Shown: positions 7,795 to 15,966 of the stretch, one piece after another
Layout of the letters: every line of letters begins with the position of its first letter
How positions within the stretch are numbered: position 1 is the stretch's first letter
DNA from: Daejeonella sp.
Lineage (GTDB): Bacteria > Bacteroidota > Bacteroidia > Sphingobacteriales > Sphingobacteriaceae
DNA: 64,000 nt
Assembly (NCBI RefSeq): GCF_030695525.1
Contig: NZ_JAUYSS010000072.1
Coordinates: 62,001-126,000 of the forward strand
Reading direction: 5' to 3'
Program-made: the position numbers and the translations under genes
Notes under the pieces: model-generated
The model's database searches: none
The model's input: the letters and a program-made list of their open reading frames with translations, nothing else
Told to the model about the DNA's origin: nothing

Positions 7795-8432
7795 CCTATT
7801 TCTCATTATTACTTATTTCAATTCGAGTAAGTTGTAATCCCTGCCTCAGGCTGTTTGATCCTTCCCTGGCGGAAAAGGGACTCCGTAATAAATGGGGGCT
7901 GTTAGCGTGGCGTATAATAAAATAACTGGTATCATTAGAAACATCCTAGGCGTGTAGCCATTGTAGGAACTTTCATATACTTTTTTTGCGGCATTGGACA
8001 GGGCGGCAAATTAAACAATTGCCAAAGAACTAACTTTCATAGCCCTGTACGCAGCCGTTGATGGATGAACATTCCTAAACCTTTAACGTTAATCTTAGTA
8101 GCCTTCAAATTTCAATAAATGGAAATTAATATGAATGAATATGGATTTCCCGAGCGTGGGGAGGACAAAACGGCGGGCCGGATGTATGGCCTCTAGTGGT
8201 GGGAGCTTCGTTTTGTCTTGATTTTTTGGTTACTTTTTCATCAAGGAAAAAGTGAATAGGCCACCGCGGCTATGAGCGGTATAAAATTTGAAATTATACG
8301 GAATAATTTTAATCTCGGGTAAATATAACCTACTGTATATTAAATATTTAAGATACTAAATAATGATATTGGGCTCGACCCACCACCTCTTCCCTATTAA
8401 AAATTAGTTGCTCGCTTCTCGTTGCCCAGCCC
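7795..8432. other. Gene-free region carrying repeat copy 2
   Basis: This 638-base gap lies between fmt and the convergent class IV aminotransferase gene. It holds copy 2 of the dispersed repeat (7887-8372). On the minus strand, similarity of reading frame continues outward to about 7820, where the peptide would read APIYYGVPF, suggesting the repeat family is longer than the part shared with copy 1. The last 60 bases hold nothing recognisable. Confidence 0.65.
7887..8372. repeat. Dispersed 486-bp repeat, copy 2
   Basis: This is collinear with 347-832 and by eye roughly 85-90% identical, with no net insertion or deletion. The hairpin GACAAAACG (8164-8172) with CGTTTTGTC (8209-8217) is kept, as is CTTTTTC (8233-8239) with GAAAAAG (8246-8252). 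The minus-strand frame that is open in copy 1 starts with ATG at 8040 but meets TAA at 8011-8013. Downstream of that stop the frame would continue as FAALSNAAKKVYES, so the peptide is degenerate rather than absent. Confidence 0.8.
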
Positions 8433-9272
8433 TCAAACCAAATTCAACTTCTCACTCAGAAACCTGGACACCTCATTAAAATACCTTTTATTATTATACC
8501 CCATTACCCACTGAATCCCCTTTCCTGCATTGGTTAAAAATACCTCATCAGCTTCATTCAAAATTTCCGGATTGATTTGTGCCTCAACCAGTTCAATATC
8601 ATTCTCCTTAGCAAGCCGCATCACTACCTGGCGCATGACTCCTGCTATACAGCCTTCATTTAGTGCAGGAGTATATAATTTTCGGTCATAAACAACGAAA
8701 ACATTGCTGCTCATGGATTCACAAAGAAACCCCTGCTGATTTAGTATCAGTACCTCATCAAGTGCATTCTGATTCTTAAAAATGCCTGCAAGTACGTAGA
8801 TCATTGCATTACAGGTCTTTAGATTGGAAAGTGCGTTTACGGGTTTAGGTATTTCATCATAAACATCAATGATGAGCCCCTTTTTATTCAAAATATACTG
8901 GCTTTCATTCAATTTCTGAATCTCGAGTAAATAGCCGAATTTATTGGAAACAGGACTGTATAAACCCTCTGAATCACGAAAAACTGTTAACCTTATCCTT
9001 GCATCTGCACCTGTTCTGTTTCTTCTTATAAGTTCTTCAACCTTTTCACGGATAAACCAGGCATCAATCAAAGAACAATTTTCAAACCTGAGTAGTTTCA
9101 TGCCCTTTTGAATGCGGTCAATATGCATTTCAGAAAACTTCAACTTCCCTTTAATGTAGCGCATTGATTCAAAAAGCCCATCCCCATAGCGAAAACCGCG
9201 ATTATTTGCCTTAAAAATCAGTTGATCAGCAGGAAGTATACTTCCGTTAAAATTAATATACTCGACACTCAT
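8433..9272 (-). CDS. Class IV PLP aminotransferase, probable aminodeoxychorismate lyase
   Basis: This 279-aa protein belongs to the fold-type IV PLP enzymes. NNRGFRYGDGLFESMR (about residues 23-38) is the usual N-terminal signature, and Lys152 in SNLKTCN is the expected PLP lysine. The family includes PabC (4-amino-4-deoxychorismate lyase), branched-chain and D-amino-acid aminotransferases. The short length and single-domain form favour PabC, and pabB and folC occur elsewhere in this window. That assignment is an inference. It starts two bases after the pseudouridine synthase gene and is co-transcribed with it on the minus strand. Confidence 0.8.
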   Translation of the reverse strand: MSVEYINFNGSILPADQLIFKANNRGFRYGDGLFESMRYIKGKLKFSEMHIDRIQKGMKLLRFENCSLIDAWFIREKVEELIRRNRTGADARIRLTVFRDSEGLYSPVSNKFGYLLEIQKLNESQYILNKKGLIIDVYDEIPKPVNALSNLKTCNAMIYVLAGIFKNQNALDEVLILNQQGFLCESMSSNVFVVYDRKLYTPALNEGCIAGVMRQVVMRLAKENDIELVEAQINPEILNEADEVFLTNAGKGIQWVMGYNNKRYFNEVSRFLSEKLNLV

Positions 9273-9274
9273 AT

Positions 9275-10294
9275 TTATTCCTTAATGTAATTACGCCACT
9301 TCTCAAGCACTGCATAAAAATCAGCAGGCAACTCTGTTTCAAAGTGAACAAATTTTCGGGTTGTAGGATGAATAAAGCCTAAAGACTTTGCATGCAGAGC
9401 CTGTCTAGGCATTAGCTCAAAGCAATTTTCAACAAACTGCCTGTATTTATTAAAAATAGTACCCTTTAAAATCCGGTCGCCACCATAGGCACTGTCATTA
9501 AACAATGGATGACCGATGTATTTCATATGTGCTCTGATCTGATGTGTCCTGCCGGTCTCCAACTCACATTCAATGAGTGTAACATAATTGAAGCGTTCCA
9601 GGACTTTATAATGGGTAACTGACCATTTTCCCTTTTCTTCCTCATCATAAACAGCCATCACTTTCCGGTCTTTAACACTTCGACCTATATAACCTTTTAC
9701 AGTACCGGCTTCGGCCAGATCTCCCCAAACAAGAGCCAGATATTTACGTGTGATGCTGTGATCGAAAAATTGCTTGGCGAGAAAAGTGATTGCCCATTCA
9801 TTTTTACTTACCAGTAGGAGTCCGGAGGTATCTTTGTCGATCCGATGCACCAAACCGGGCCTTCCTTCATTTCCGGGCATTTGCGGCAATTGCTGAGCAT
9901 GATAAACCAGGGCATTTACCAGGGTTCCTGTATAATTATTGAAACCGGGATGAACTACCATTCCGGCAGCCTTATTGACCATAATTACATCATCATCTTC
10001 ATAAATGATGTCGATCGGAATATTTTCGGGATAAACTTCGGTATCACGGGGAGGATGTGGCAAAACCATTGAAATGACATCGAGCGGCTTCACCTTATAA
10101 CTGGACTTTACCACCTTTTCATTCACTAAAACATTTCCGGCATCAATGGCATTCTGAATCCTGTTGCGGGAGGTATTCTCGGTACGAATAATCAGGAATT
10201 TATCCAGCCTCAGTAATGACTGACCTTTATCCACAACGATTCGCAGGTGTTCATACAAATCCTGCTCCTCTAATTCCTGATTATCCTCTATCAT
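9275..10294 (-). CDS. RluA/RluD-family pseudouridine synthase
   Basis: This 339-aa protein has an N-terminal S4 RNA-binding domain (about residues 28-75) followed by the RluA-type catalytic domain. The catalytic aspartate is Asp153 in the motif HRIDKDTSG. Members convert specific uridines of 23S rRNA to pseudouridine. S4 plus this length resembles RluD (helix 69 sites in E. coli), but the exact target cannot be read from sequence. It is upstream of, and nearly touches, the class IV aminotransferase gene, so the two form a minus-strand operon divergent from the gene at 10452. Confidence 0.9.
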   Translation of the reverse strand: MIEDNQELEEQDLYEHLRIVVDKGQSLLRLDKFLIIRTENTSRNRIQNAIDAGNVLVNEKVVKSSYKVKPLDVISMVLPHPPRDTEVYPENIPIDIIYEDDDVIMVNKAAGMVVHPGFNNYTGTLVNALVYHAQQLPQMPGNEGRPGLVHRIDKDTSGLLLVSKNEWAITFLAKQFFDHSITRKYLALVWGDLAEAGTVKGYIGRSVKDRKVMAVYDEEEKGKWSVTHYKVLERFNYVTLIECELETGRTHQIRAHMKYIGHPLFNDSAYGGDRILKGTIFNKYRQFVENCFELMPRQALHAKSLGFIHPTTRKFVHFETELPADFYAVLEKWRNYIKE

Positions 10295-10451
10295 GCTGCA
10301 AAATTAATTCTTTGCAGGGAAAACGATGCATAAACCTTCATTCATATTCCCGGAGATTTTATTTCCTCTTAAATCCTGAATTAACATCCAATTAAGACCA
10401 GTTTTAAGCAAAAGACCTTAACTTTACATTGAAAACATAAATATCCTGTAT

Positions 10452-11531
10452 ATGAAAAATCATTTTCACTACCGCTTCATTATTTTTGGCTTGTTCCTAA
10501 CACTCCCTGGCTTTGTATATTCTCAAAGTGATGTGTCAGACCTCATAAAATCAAGTCCTGCGGATGCTACCAAACTTGCTCAAGCCTATTTAAAGCCTCT
10601 TTTTAAAGGCTTAGGTGTAGGGTTAAATTCAGGATGGAATAATACAGCACACTCCAAAAACCTTCTGAGGTTTGATCTTCGCTTCGGCATAACAGGTGCA
10701 GTAGTGCCGCAACCGGATGAGAGCTTTGATGTCACTAAAATTGGATTATCTAATAATATAAGACCAAGTAATCCGGCTCAAACCATAAGTCCTACACTCT
10801 CAGGTTCAAAGGATAATAACACCCAATTAACCGTATATGATAATAATAATCAGGCATTAGAAACATTTGCATTGCCGGGAGGGACAGGTATCGGCTTAAT
10901 TCCGGCACCACAACTTCAGGGTTCTATCGGACTATCCAGAGGGATAGAACTAAGTGTTAGAGCTATGCCTACTGTTAAACTTGGCAGCGATTTCGGATCT
11001 ATCGGGATGTTAGGTGGAGGACTAAAAGTTGAGCTGATCCCCTTAATTTCAGGAATGGCTGATAAAATAGTTCCCTTTGATATCGCTCTGGCTGCCGGAT
11101 ACACTCAATTTACTTATGAAGTTCCACTAAATGTACCGGCACCTTCCAACGCTGTACCTTCTTCAGCAACCCAACCTAATAATTTCTCAAATCAGAGGGT
11201 AGAAGCCAAATTCTCGGGCATTAATACTGAATTTATCGTTTCAAAAAGAATCCTGCTTTTTACCCCATTTATAAGTTTGGGTTATAATACTGCGAAAACT
11301 GATGCTGGTATGAAAGGCAATTTCCCGATAATTGATGGAGTAACCCCACTGGGACAGAGAACCTATACTGTGTTTACCGACCCTATAAATATTAAACAAA
11401 CTGATATCAATGGGTTCAGAACAAACATTGGTTTTCAGTTAAATCTTGCCTTTTTCAGGATTTACGGATCATACAGTATGGCAGAATATAATTCATTTAA
11501 CGGGGGTATTGGATTTGGTCTGGGAAAATAG
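10452..11531 (+). CDS. Exported DUF6588-like outer-membrane-type protein
   Basis: This 359-aa protein has a clear signal peptide (about residues 1-24, ending VYSQ). The mature sequence is rich in Gly and in alternating strands, consistent with a membrane beta-barrel, and ends in a strand. It resembles the Bacteroidota family annotated DUF6588, recalled from memory and not searched. There is no known function. The gene lies just before a PLP enzyme gene with a short gap, so co-transcription is possible but no functional link is evident. Confidence 0.65.
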   Translation: MKNHFHYRFIIFGLFLTLPGFVYSQSDVSDLIKSSPADATKLAQAYLKPLFKGLGVGLNSGWNNTAHSKNLLRFDLRFGITGAVVPQPDESFDVTKIGLSNNIRPSNPAQTISPTLSGSKDNNTQLTVYDNNNQALETFALPGGTGIGLIPAPQLQGSIGLSRGIELSVRAMPTVKLGSDFGSIGMLGGGLKVELIPLISGMADKIVPFDIALAAGYTQFTYEVPLNVPAPSNAVPSSATQPNNFSNQRVEAKFSGINTEFIVSKRILLFTPFISLGYNTAKTDAGMKGNFPIIDGVTPLGQRTYTVFTDPINIKQTDINGFRTNIGFQLNLAFFRIYGSYSMAEYNSFNGGIGFGLGK

Positions 11532-11545
11532 ATTCATTGTTCCAA

Positions 11546-12433
11546 ATGATTGATCTGCCCATTTATAGTCCGCTGGAAGAAATATTTAACCCGCTCTTCA
11601 GCTTAAAGGGAGTTCAGATATTCATAAAAAGGGATGATATGATTCATCCCTTCATCTCAGGAAATAAATGGCGTAAGCTTAAATACATCCTCCTGGAGGC
11701 CAAAGAACATCAAAAAAAGCATCTGGTCACCTTTGGCGGCGCTTATTCCAACCATCTGATTGCTACCGCCTGCGCAGCAGCAAAATTCGGCTTTAACAGT
11801 ACAGGAATCGTACGTGGCGAAAATGTCGAAAATGAGACTCTTTTACTATGCAGACTATTCGGCATGCAATTAATCTTTGAGGATCGTGAAAGTTATCGTG
11901 ATAAGTCCCTGCTGTTCAAAAAACACTTCCATAAGAATCAGGAAGCCTTTTTTATTGACGAGGGTGGTTCGGGCAGCTTAGCTGCAAAAGGCTGCTCAGA
12001 ATTGATTGATGAGCTTCCGGATGTGTATGATCATCTCTTTTGTGCCGCAGGAACCGGAACTACTGCGGCAGGCATACTTTCAGGTATAAACAGAAAGGCT
12101 TTAAGCACTAAAATGCATGTCGTTCCTGTGCTCAAAGGAGCAGATTTTCTCAAAAATGGGATTGACAACCTTACGAATGGGGCTTTTTTTGAATTTCACA
12201 CAGATTATCATTTCGGAGGATATGCGAAAACGAGCGATGCGCTATTGAATTTTATTAAAGATTTTACTAGTTCAACCGGCATATTAATCGACCCGGTCTA
12301 CACCGGAAAGTTGCTTTATGCAATTTATGATCTGATCTCGAAAGATTATTTTGCACCTGAATCTCGGATACTTGCAGTACATACCGGAGGAATTACCGGA
12401 ATATTGGGAATGGCAGAGAGATTTAAATTCTGA
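11546..12433 (+). CDS. PLP enzyme of the ACC deaminase / D-cysteine desulfhydrase family
   Basis: The protein is about 295 aa from ATG 11546. A TTG three codons upstream also opens the frame but is less likely. The motif IKRDDMIHPFISGNKWRKLK holds the PLP lysine (about Lys41), and FGGAYSNHL follows, as in ACC deaminase and D-cysteine desulfhydrase. These enzymes deaminate 1-aminocyclopropane-1-carboxylate or break D-cysteine into pyruvate, ammonia and sulfide. Bacterial members without plant association are more often D-cysteine desulfhydrases, which is inference here. A strong terminator follows at 12522. Confidence 0.82.
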   Translation: MIDLPIYSPLEEIFNPLFSLKGVQIFIKRDDMIHPFISGNKWRKLKYILLEAKEHQKKHLVTFGGAYSNHLIATACAAAKFGFNSTGIVRGENVENETLLLCRLFGMQLIFEDRESYRDKSLLFKKHFHKNQEAFFIDEGGSGSLAAKGCSELIDELPDVYDHLFCAAGTGTTAAGILSGINRKALSTKMHVVPVLKGADFLKNGIDNLTNGAFFEFHTDYHFGGYAKTSDALLNFIKDFTSSTGILIDPVYTGKLLYAIYDLISKDYFAPESRILAVHTGGITGILGMAERFKF

Positions 12434-12521
12434 TTGCCCGAATTCAGGCAGAATTCTCCGTCATTTCTTGTAATTTTTAAGGATCAATAAAATTACCGAA
12501 AAGACCATCAGTTCAAAAAAC

Positions 12522-12548
12522 AGGTTTAAACTGTTTAAACCTATTTTT
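12522..12548 (+). terminator. Intrinsic terminator after the D-cysteine desulfhydrase-like gene
   Basis: AGGTTTAAA (12522-12530) and TTTAAACCT (12534-12542) form a perfect nine-pair stem with a CTG loop, followed by A and six Ts. It ends the preceding plus-strand unit before the lysine transaminase promoter. Confidence 0.7.
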
Positions 12549-12575
12549 TATAAAAAACTTAGTAAAACCTCGAAA

Positions 12576-12607
12576 TTTGCTCATTTGAGGGCATTTCAGT
12601 AATTTTG
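12576..12607 (+). promoter_or_regulatory. Bacteroidota-type promoter of lysine 6-transaminase
   Basis: The -7 element TAATTTTG (12600-12607) fits TAnnTTTG exactly. A TTTG (12576-12579) lies 20 bases upstream as the -33 element. Transcription should start near 12611, giving a leader of about 14 bases before the ATG at 12625. Confidence 0.6.
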
Positions 12608-12624
12608 AGTATATCCTAACCAAT

Positions 12625-13956
12625 ATGTATAAACTATCCGTTTCACCAGAAAAAGTTCAGGAAACACTCAGCAAACATATCCTCGCCGACGGTTACGACC
12701 TTACTTTCGACATGGAAAAAAGCAATGGTGTTTATATTTATGATTCCAAACATGAGCGTACATTATTAGATTTTTTCACCTGTTTTGCATCAGTTCCTTT
12801 GGGCTATAATCATCCCAAAATGGTGAATGATGAAGAATTTAAAAAAAATCTGATGCTGGCTGCATTGACCAATCCTTCCAACTCAGATATCTATACCACC
12901 CAATACGCTCAGTTCGTTCAAACTTTCTCACGCGTTGGAATTCCGGATTACCTGCCCCATGCTTTTTTTATTGCAGGTGGCGGGCTTGCAATAGAAAATG
13001 CACTTAAAGTAGCTATGGACTGGAAAGTTCAGAAAAATTTTCAGAAAGGGTATACGAGGGAACGCGGTTTTAAGGTACTTCATTTTGAAAATGCATTCCA
13101 TGGCCGAACTGGGTATACCATGAGTTTAACCAATACCATTCCGGATAAAACTAAATGGTTTGCGCATTTTGACTGGCCAAGGGTGAGTGTTCCAACTATT
13201 CATTTTCCGTTTACAGATGAGGGCTATGAAGATCTTAAGAAAAGAGAAGCCCTTTCTCTGGCACAGATCCGACAGGCATTTATTGACAACAAAGATGATA
13301 TCTGTGCCATTATCATCGAACCTATTCAATCAGAAGGTGGTGACAATCATGTTCGTCAGGAGTTTCTTGAGCAATTAAAGCTGATCTCAGATGAAAACGA
13401 TTGCTTTTTAATTTATGATGAAGTTCAAACAGGTGTAGGTCTCTCGGGTAAATTCTGGACTCATGAGCATTTTGGAGTGAAAGCTCGTCCCGATATCGTA
13501 GCATTTGGCAAAAAAATGCAGGTCTGCGGAATTCTGGTTGGAAATAAAGTTGATGAAATTGAGAACAATGTTTTCAGAGTACCCTCACGGATTAATTCAA
13601 CATGGGGTGGAAATTTGGTAGACATGGTCAGGTCGACCCGCATACTTGAGATTATTGAAGAAGATAATTTACTGAGTAATGCTACCATCACAGGGAACTA
13701 CCTTCAGGAACGATTACGTAAAATTTCCGATAAGCATGTAAAAGTATCCAATGTGAGAGGCCGTGGTTTAATCACTGCATTTGATTTTCCAAATAAAGGT
13801 ATGCGCGACAAGTTCATCACTGAAGGAATGAAAAAGAATGTCATGTTTCTTGGTTGCGGTGACAAGTCGATCAGGTTCAGGCCTTCTCTGATCATTGAAG
13901 AGAAACACATTGATGAAGGACTGGAAATACTTGAGAATATTGTACCTTCTTTGTAA
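12625..13956 (+). CDS. lat: L-lysine 6-transaminase
   Basis: This 443-aa class III PLP aminotransferase moves the epsilon-amino group of lysine to 2-oxoglutarate, giving the semialdehyde that cyclises to piperideine-6-carboxylate. The motifs are FENAFHGRTGYTMSLTNT, IIIEPIQSEGGDNHVR, LIYDEVQTGVG and AFGKKMQVCG, where Lys296 or Lys297 should bind PLP. The sequence FRVPSRINSTWGGNLVDMVR is characteristic of LAT rather than of ornithine or GABA transaminases. The gene stands alone between its own promoter and a bidirectional terminator. No aldehyde dehydrogenase gene for the next catabolic step lies in this window. Confidence 0.92.
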   Translation: MYKLSVSPEKVQETLSKHILADGYDLTFDMEKSNGVYIYDSKHERTLLDFFTCFASVPLGYNHPKMVNDEEFKKNLMLAALTNPSNSDIYTTQYAQFVQTFSRVGIPDYLPHAFFIAGGGLAIENALKVAMDWKVQKNFQKGYTRERGFKVLHFENAFHGRTGYTMSLTNTIPDKTKWFAHFDWPRVSVPTIHFPFTDEGYEDLKKREALSLAQIRQAFIDNKDDICAIIIEPIQSEGGDNHVRQEFLEQLKLISDENDCFLIYDEVQTGVGLSGKFWTHEHFGVKARPDIVAFGKKMQVCGILVGNKVDEIENNVFRVPSRINSTWGGNLVDMVRSTRILEIIEEDNLLSNATITGNYLQERLRKISDKHVKVSNVRGRGLITAFDFPNKGMRDKFITEGMKKNVMFLGCGDKSIRFRPSLIIEEKHIDEGLEILENIVPSL

Positions 13957-13964
13957 TAAATTAT

Positions 13965-13998
13965 AAATGCCCTCATAAACATCGAGGGCATTTTTTTT
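13965..13998. terminator. Bidirectional terminator between lat and bshB1
   Basis: AAATGCCCTC (13965-13974) and GAGGGCATTT (13984-13993) form a ten-pair stem, followed by a T-run to 13998. The reverse strand also shows a short T-tract, so it can serve both convergent genes. Confidence 0.8.
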
Positions 13999-14015
13999 CA
14001 TTCAATGATCTGATT

Positions 14016-14732
14016 TTACCTCAGATCGAATATATTATCAATTCCAAGTAATTTTCTGCTTGTAAATCCTTCGGCATATTCAGCACCAATGGCCTTACCT
14101 AATTCACGGGATCTGGCTTCTATTACTTTTAGAAAAGATGGAGAAGATATATATGTCTCCTTTTCGTCACTATCCGGATCAAAGAACTGGGTTTTGAATG
14201 CACGGATACATTCCATTTTTTTATCCCAGAAATCAGTCACATCAACCAGAATATCCGGTTCAATGTACCTGTCTTGTATGTATTGAAGCAATAGACGGGG
14301 TCTGAATGCAATCTGTACGTTCCCATCTAACTCGGTTTCTATTTTTGAAAGTCCGGCAAGAAAAAATGAATCATTAACCAGATCCCCTGCTTTTCCATGG
14401 TCTGGATGCCGGTCATGCAGTGCATTACTGAATACAATATCAGGGGTGTATTTTCTAATCATCCGGATGATCTGTAACTGATGCTCTTCATCATTCCGAA
14501 AAAAGCCATCTCTCATTCCCAAATTTTCCCTGGCATGCAGACCCAGGATACGGGTTGATGCTTCGGTCTCCTTATCACGGGTTTCAGCTGTTCCACGGGT
14601 ACCTAATTCGCCACGGGTAAAATCAATAATTCCAACTTTCCTGCCGGCTGAGATGTATTTCAGTATGGTTCCGGAACACCCGAGTTCAGCATCATCAGGG
14701 TGAGCAGCAAAAACCAGCAAATCTAATTTCAT
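14016..14732 (-). CDS. bshB1: Bacillithiol biosynthesis deacetylase BshB1
   Basis: This 238-aa LmbE/PIG-L-fold zinc deacetylase has the metal motif AHPDDAELG (His11, Asp14) and a later histidine cluster in HDRHPDHGKAG. RGELGTRGT is typical of BshB1. The enzyme deacetylates GlcNAc-malate to GlcN-malate, the second step of bacillithiol synthesis, so this organism probably uses bacillithiol as its low-molecular-weight thiol. Its start overlaps the end of the glutathione peroxidase gene by four bases. The other bsh genes are not in the window. Confidence 0.92.
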   Translation of the reverse strand: MKLDLLVFAAHPDDAELGCSGTILKYISAGRKVGIIDFTRGELGTRGTAETRDKETEASTRILGLHARENLGMRDGFFRNDEEHQLQIIRMIRKYTPDIVFSNALHDRHPDHGKAGDLVNDSFFLAGLSKIETELDGNVQIAFRPRLLLQYIQDRYIEPDILVDVTDFWDKKMECIRAFKTQFFDPDSDEKETYISSPSFLKVIEARSRELGKAIGAEYAEGFTSRKLLGIDNIFDLR

Positions 14733-15235
14733 AATTTCTCTGTAATCAGCAATTTATTAATCCTCTTTTTGATTCTGGAAGAATTCGGTTTGGTAAAAGG
14801 ATAGAAAAAATCTACGGGTTCACCCTTAGTATTTATGAGATATTTATGAAAATTCCATCTTGGCGAAGCACCAACATTTCCATTAAGTTTCTTATCTGAG
14901 AGAAATTTATATAAGGGATGAGCATATTCACCCCTAACACGGATCTTTTCAAACACCGGAAAACTCACACCATAATTCTTTTCACAAAAATCACCCAGCG
15001 CAAAGCCTTCCAGCGGTTCCTGTCCCCCGAAATCATTGGATGGGAATGCCAGTATTTCAAAATCCTCGCCCTGATAATCCTTGCGAAGGCTTTCGAGTTC
15101 CTTAAGCTGTGGCGTAAAGCCACATTCAGAAGCTATATTGACCAGCAGCAATACTTTACCCCCATAAATATCCAAATTCATATGCTCCCCATTCAGTTTT
15201 TGAACACTGAACTGGTAAACTGATTTTTTATTCAT
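14729..15235 (-). CDS. Glutathione-peroxidase-family thiol peroxidase
   Basis: This 168-aa enzyme reduces hydroperoxides. The peroxidatic cysteine is Cys38 in NIASECGFTPQ, with the partner Gln in PSNDFGGQEP and Trp/Asn in SPRWNFHKYLI. It has cysteine, not selenocysteine. Such bacterial GPx proteins usually take electrons from thioredoxin. Here the coupling to bshB1 (four-base overlap) hints at a bacillithiol link. It sits between DUF4294 and bshB1 in a three-gene minus-strand operon. Confidence 0.9.
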   Translation of the reverse strand: MNKKSVYQFSVQKLNGEHMNLDIYGGKVLLLVNIASECGFTPQLKELESLRKDYQGEDFEILAFPSNDFGGQEPLEGFALGDFCEKNYGVSFPVFEKIRVRGEYAHPLYKFLSDKKLNGNVGASPRWNFHKYLINTKGEPVDFFYPFTKPNSSRIKKRINKLLITEKL

Positions 15236-15852
15236 AAATAGCTGTATGAGTAATATCCTGAAGACTGTATAATGGCCTCTATATCCCGATCTTCCTGAGG
15301 ATCATAAGTATTTTTAAGGTTATTGCCAAAAATTCTCGCGATTGACTGATAGAAGAAGGCAGTTATACCGCCTTTCATATCCTTTAACAAATCATAGCTA
15401 CTGGTGCCGGTTTCCCTGTCAATTAATTTGATCAATATTCCACCCTGTGTAATGGTCAGATTTTTCACCTCACGGTTAAACATATCTTTAATTTCTCCTT
15501 CAAATGCCTTAATCATTACCCTTTTTTCCTTTCTGCTCTTAACGTTATCCAGATTCAGTTGCAATTCCTGATACTTTCGTCGGGCATACATGGCATATGG
15601 TAAAACCTTTAACACATTATATCTCAGCCTGTTAAACTTTGCTTTTTCTTCTGGCGATCTGAAAAGACGGGTATCAATAACTGAAACTTCAGGAATAACG
15701 ATCCAGGGGATCATTTCATTGTCCACATTGGTAGTTGAAACTCTGATGGTATCTTTCGGTCCTTTTATAGTAGGGTCGTTTTTATACTGGGCAGATGTCA
15801 CGTTTGACATCAAAACCACACAAATAATTACCGATAGCCTTAAAAATTTCAT
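15232..15852 (-). CDS. Exported DUF4294 protein
   Basis: This 206-aa protein has a signal peptide (about residues 1-21). The body matches the Bacteroidota family DUF4294: VSVIDTRLFRSPEEKAKFNR, then a YNVLKVLPYA helix, a coiled basic segment, and ITQGGILIKLIDRETGTSSY. The function is unknown; it should be periplasmic. Its gene heads the operon with glutathione peroxidase and bshB1, overlapping the former by four bases. A perfect -7 element lies 15 bases upstream. Confidence 0.82.
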   Translation of the reverse strand: MKFLRLSVIICVVLMSNVTSAQYKNDPTIKGPKDTIRVSTTNVDNEMIPWIVIPEVSVIDTRLFRSPEEKAKFNRLRYNVLKVLPYAMYARRKYQELQLNLDNVKSRKEKRVMIKAFEGEIKDMFNREVKNLTITQGGILIKLIDRETGTSSYDLLKDMKGGITAFFYQSIARIFGNNLKNTYDPQEDRDIEAIIQSSGYYSYSYL

Positions 15853-15866
15853 AAATTTATGGTCTG

Positions 15867-15874
15867 CAAATTTA
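15867..15874 (-). promoter_or_regulatory. -7 element of the DUF4294-gpx-bshB1 operon
   Basis: On the minus strand this reads TAAATTTG, an exact TAnnTTTG. Transcription should start near 15863, leaving a leader of about 11 bases before ATG 15852. No convincing -33 TTTG was seen. Confidence 0.5.
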
Positions 15875-15966
15875 CAGCTAAATTTTGTATATATTAATAC
15901 ATAATTTACGCAATGTAACCCGGCATATACGCTTAAGGCTTTAAAATATAGCTATTGCATGACAAA

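Noticed and set aside
13126-14001. Several minus-strand open frames across lat
   Set aside because: They are shadows of a well-supported gene on the other strand, with no family motifs of their own.
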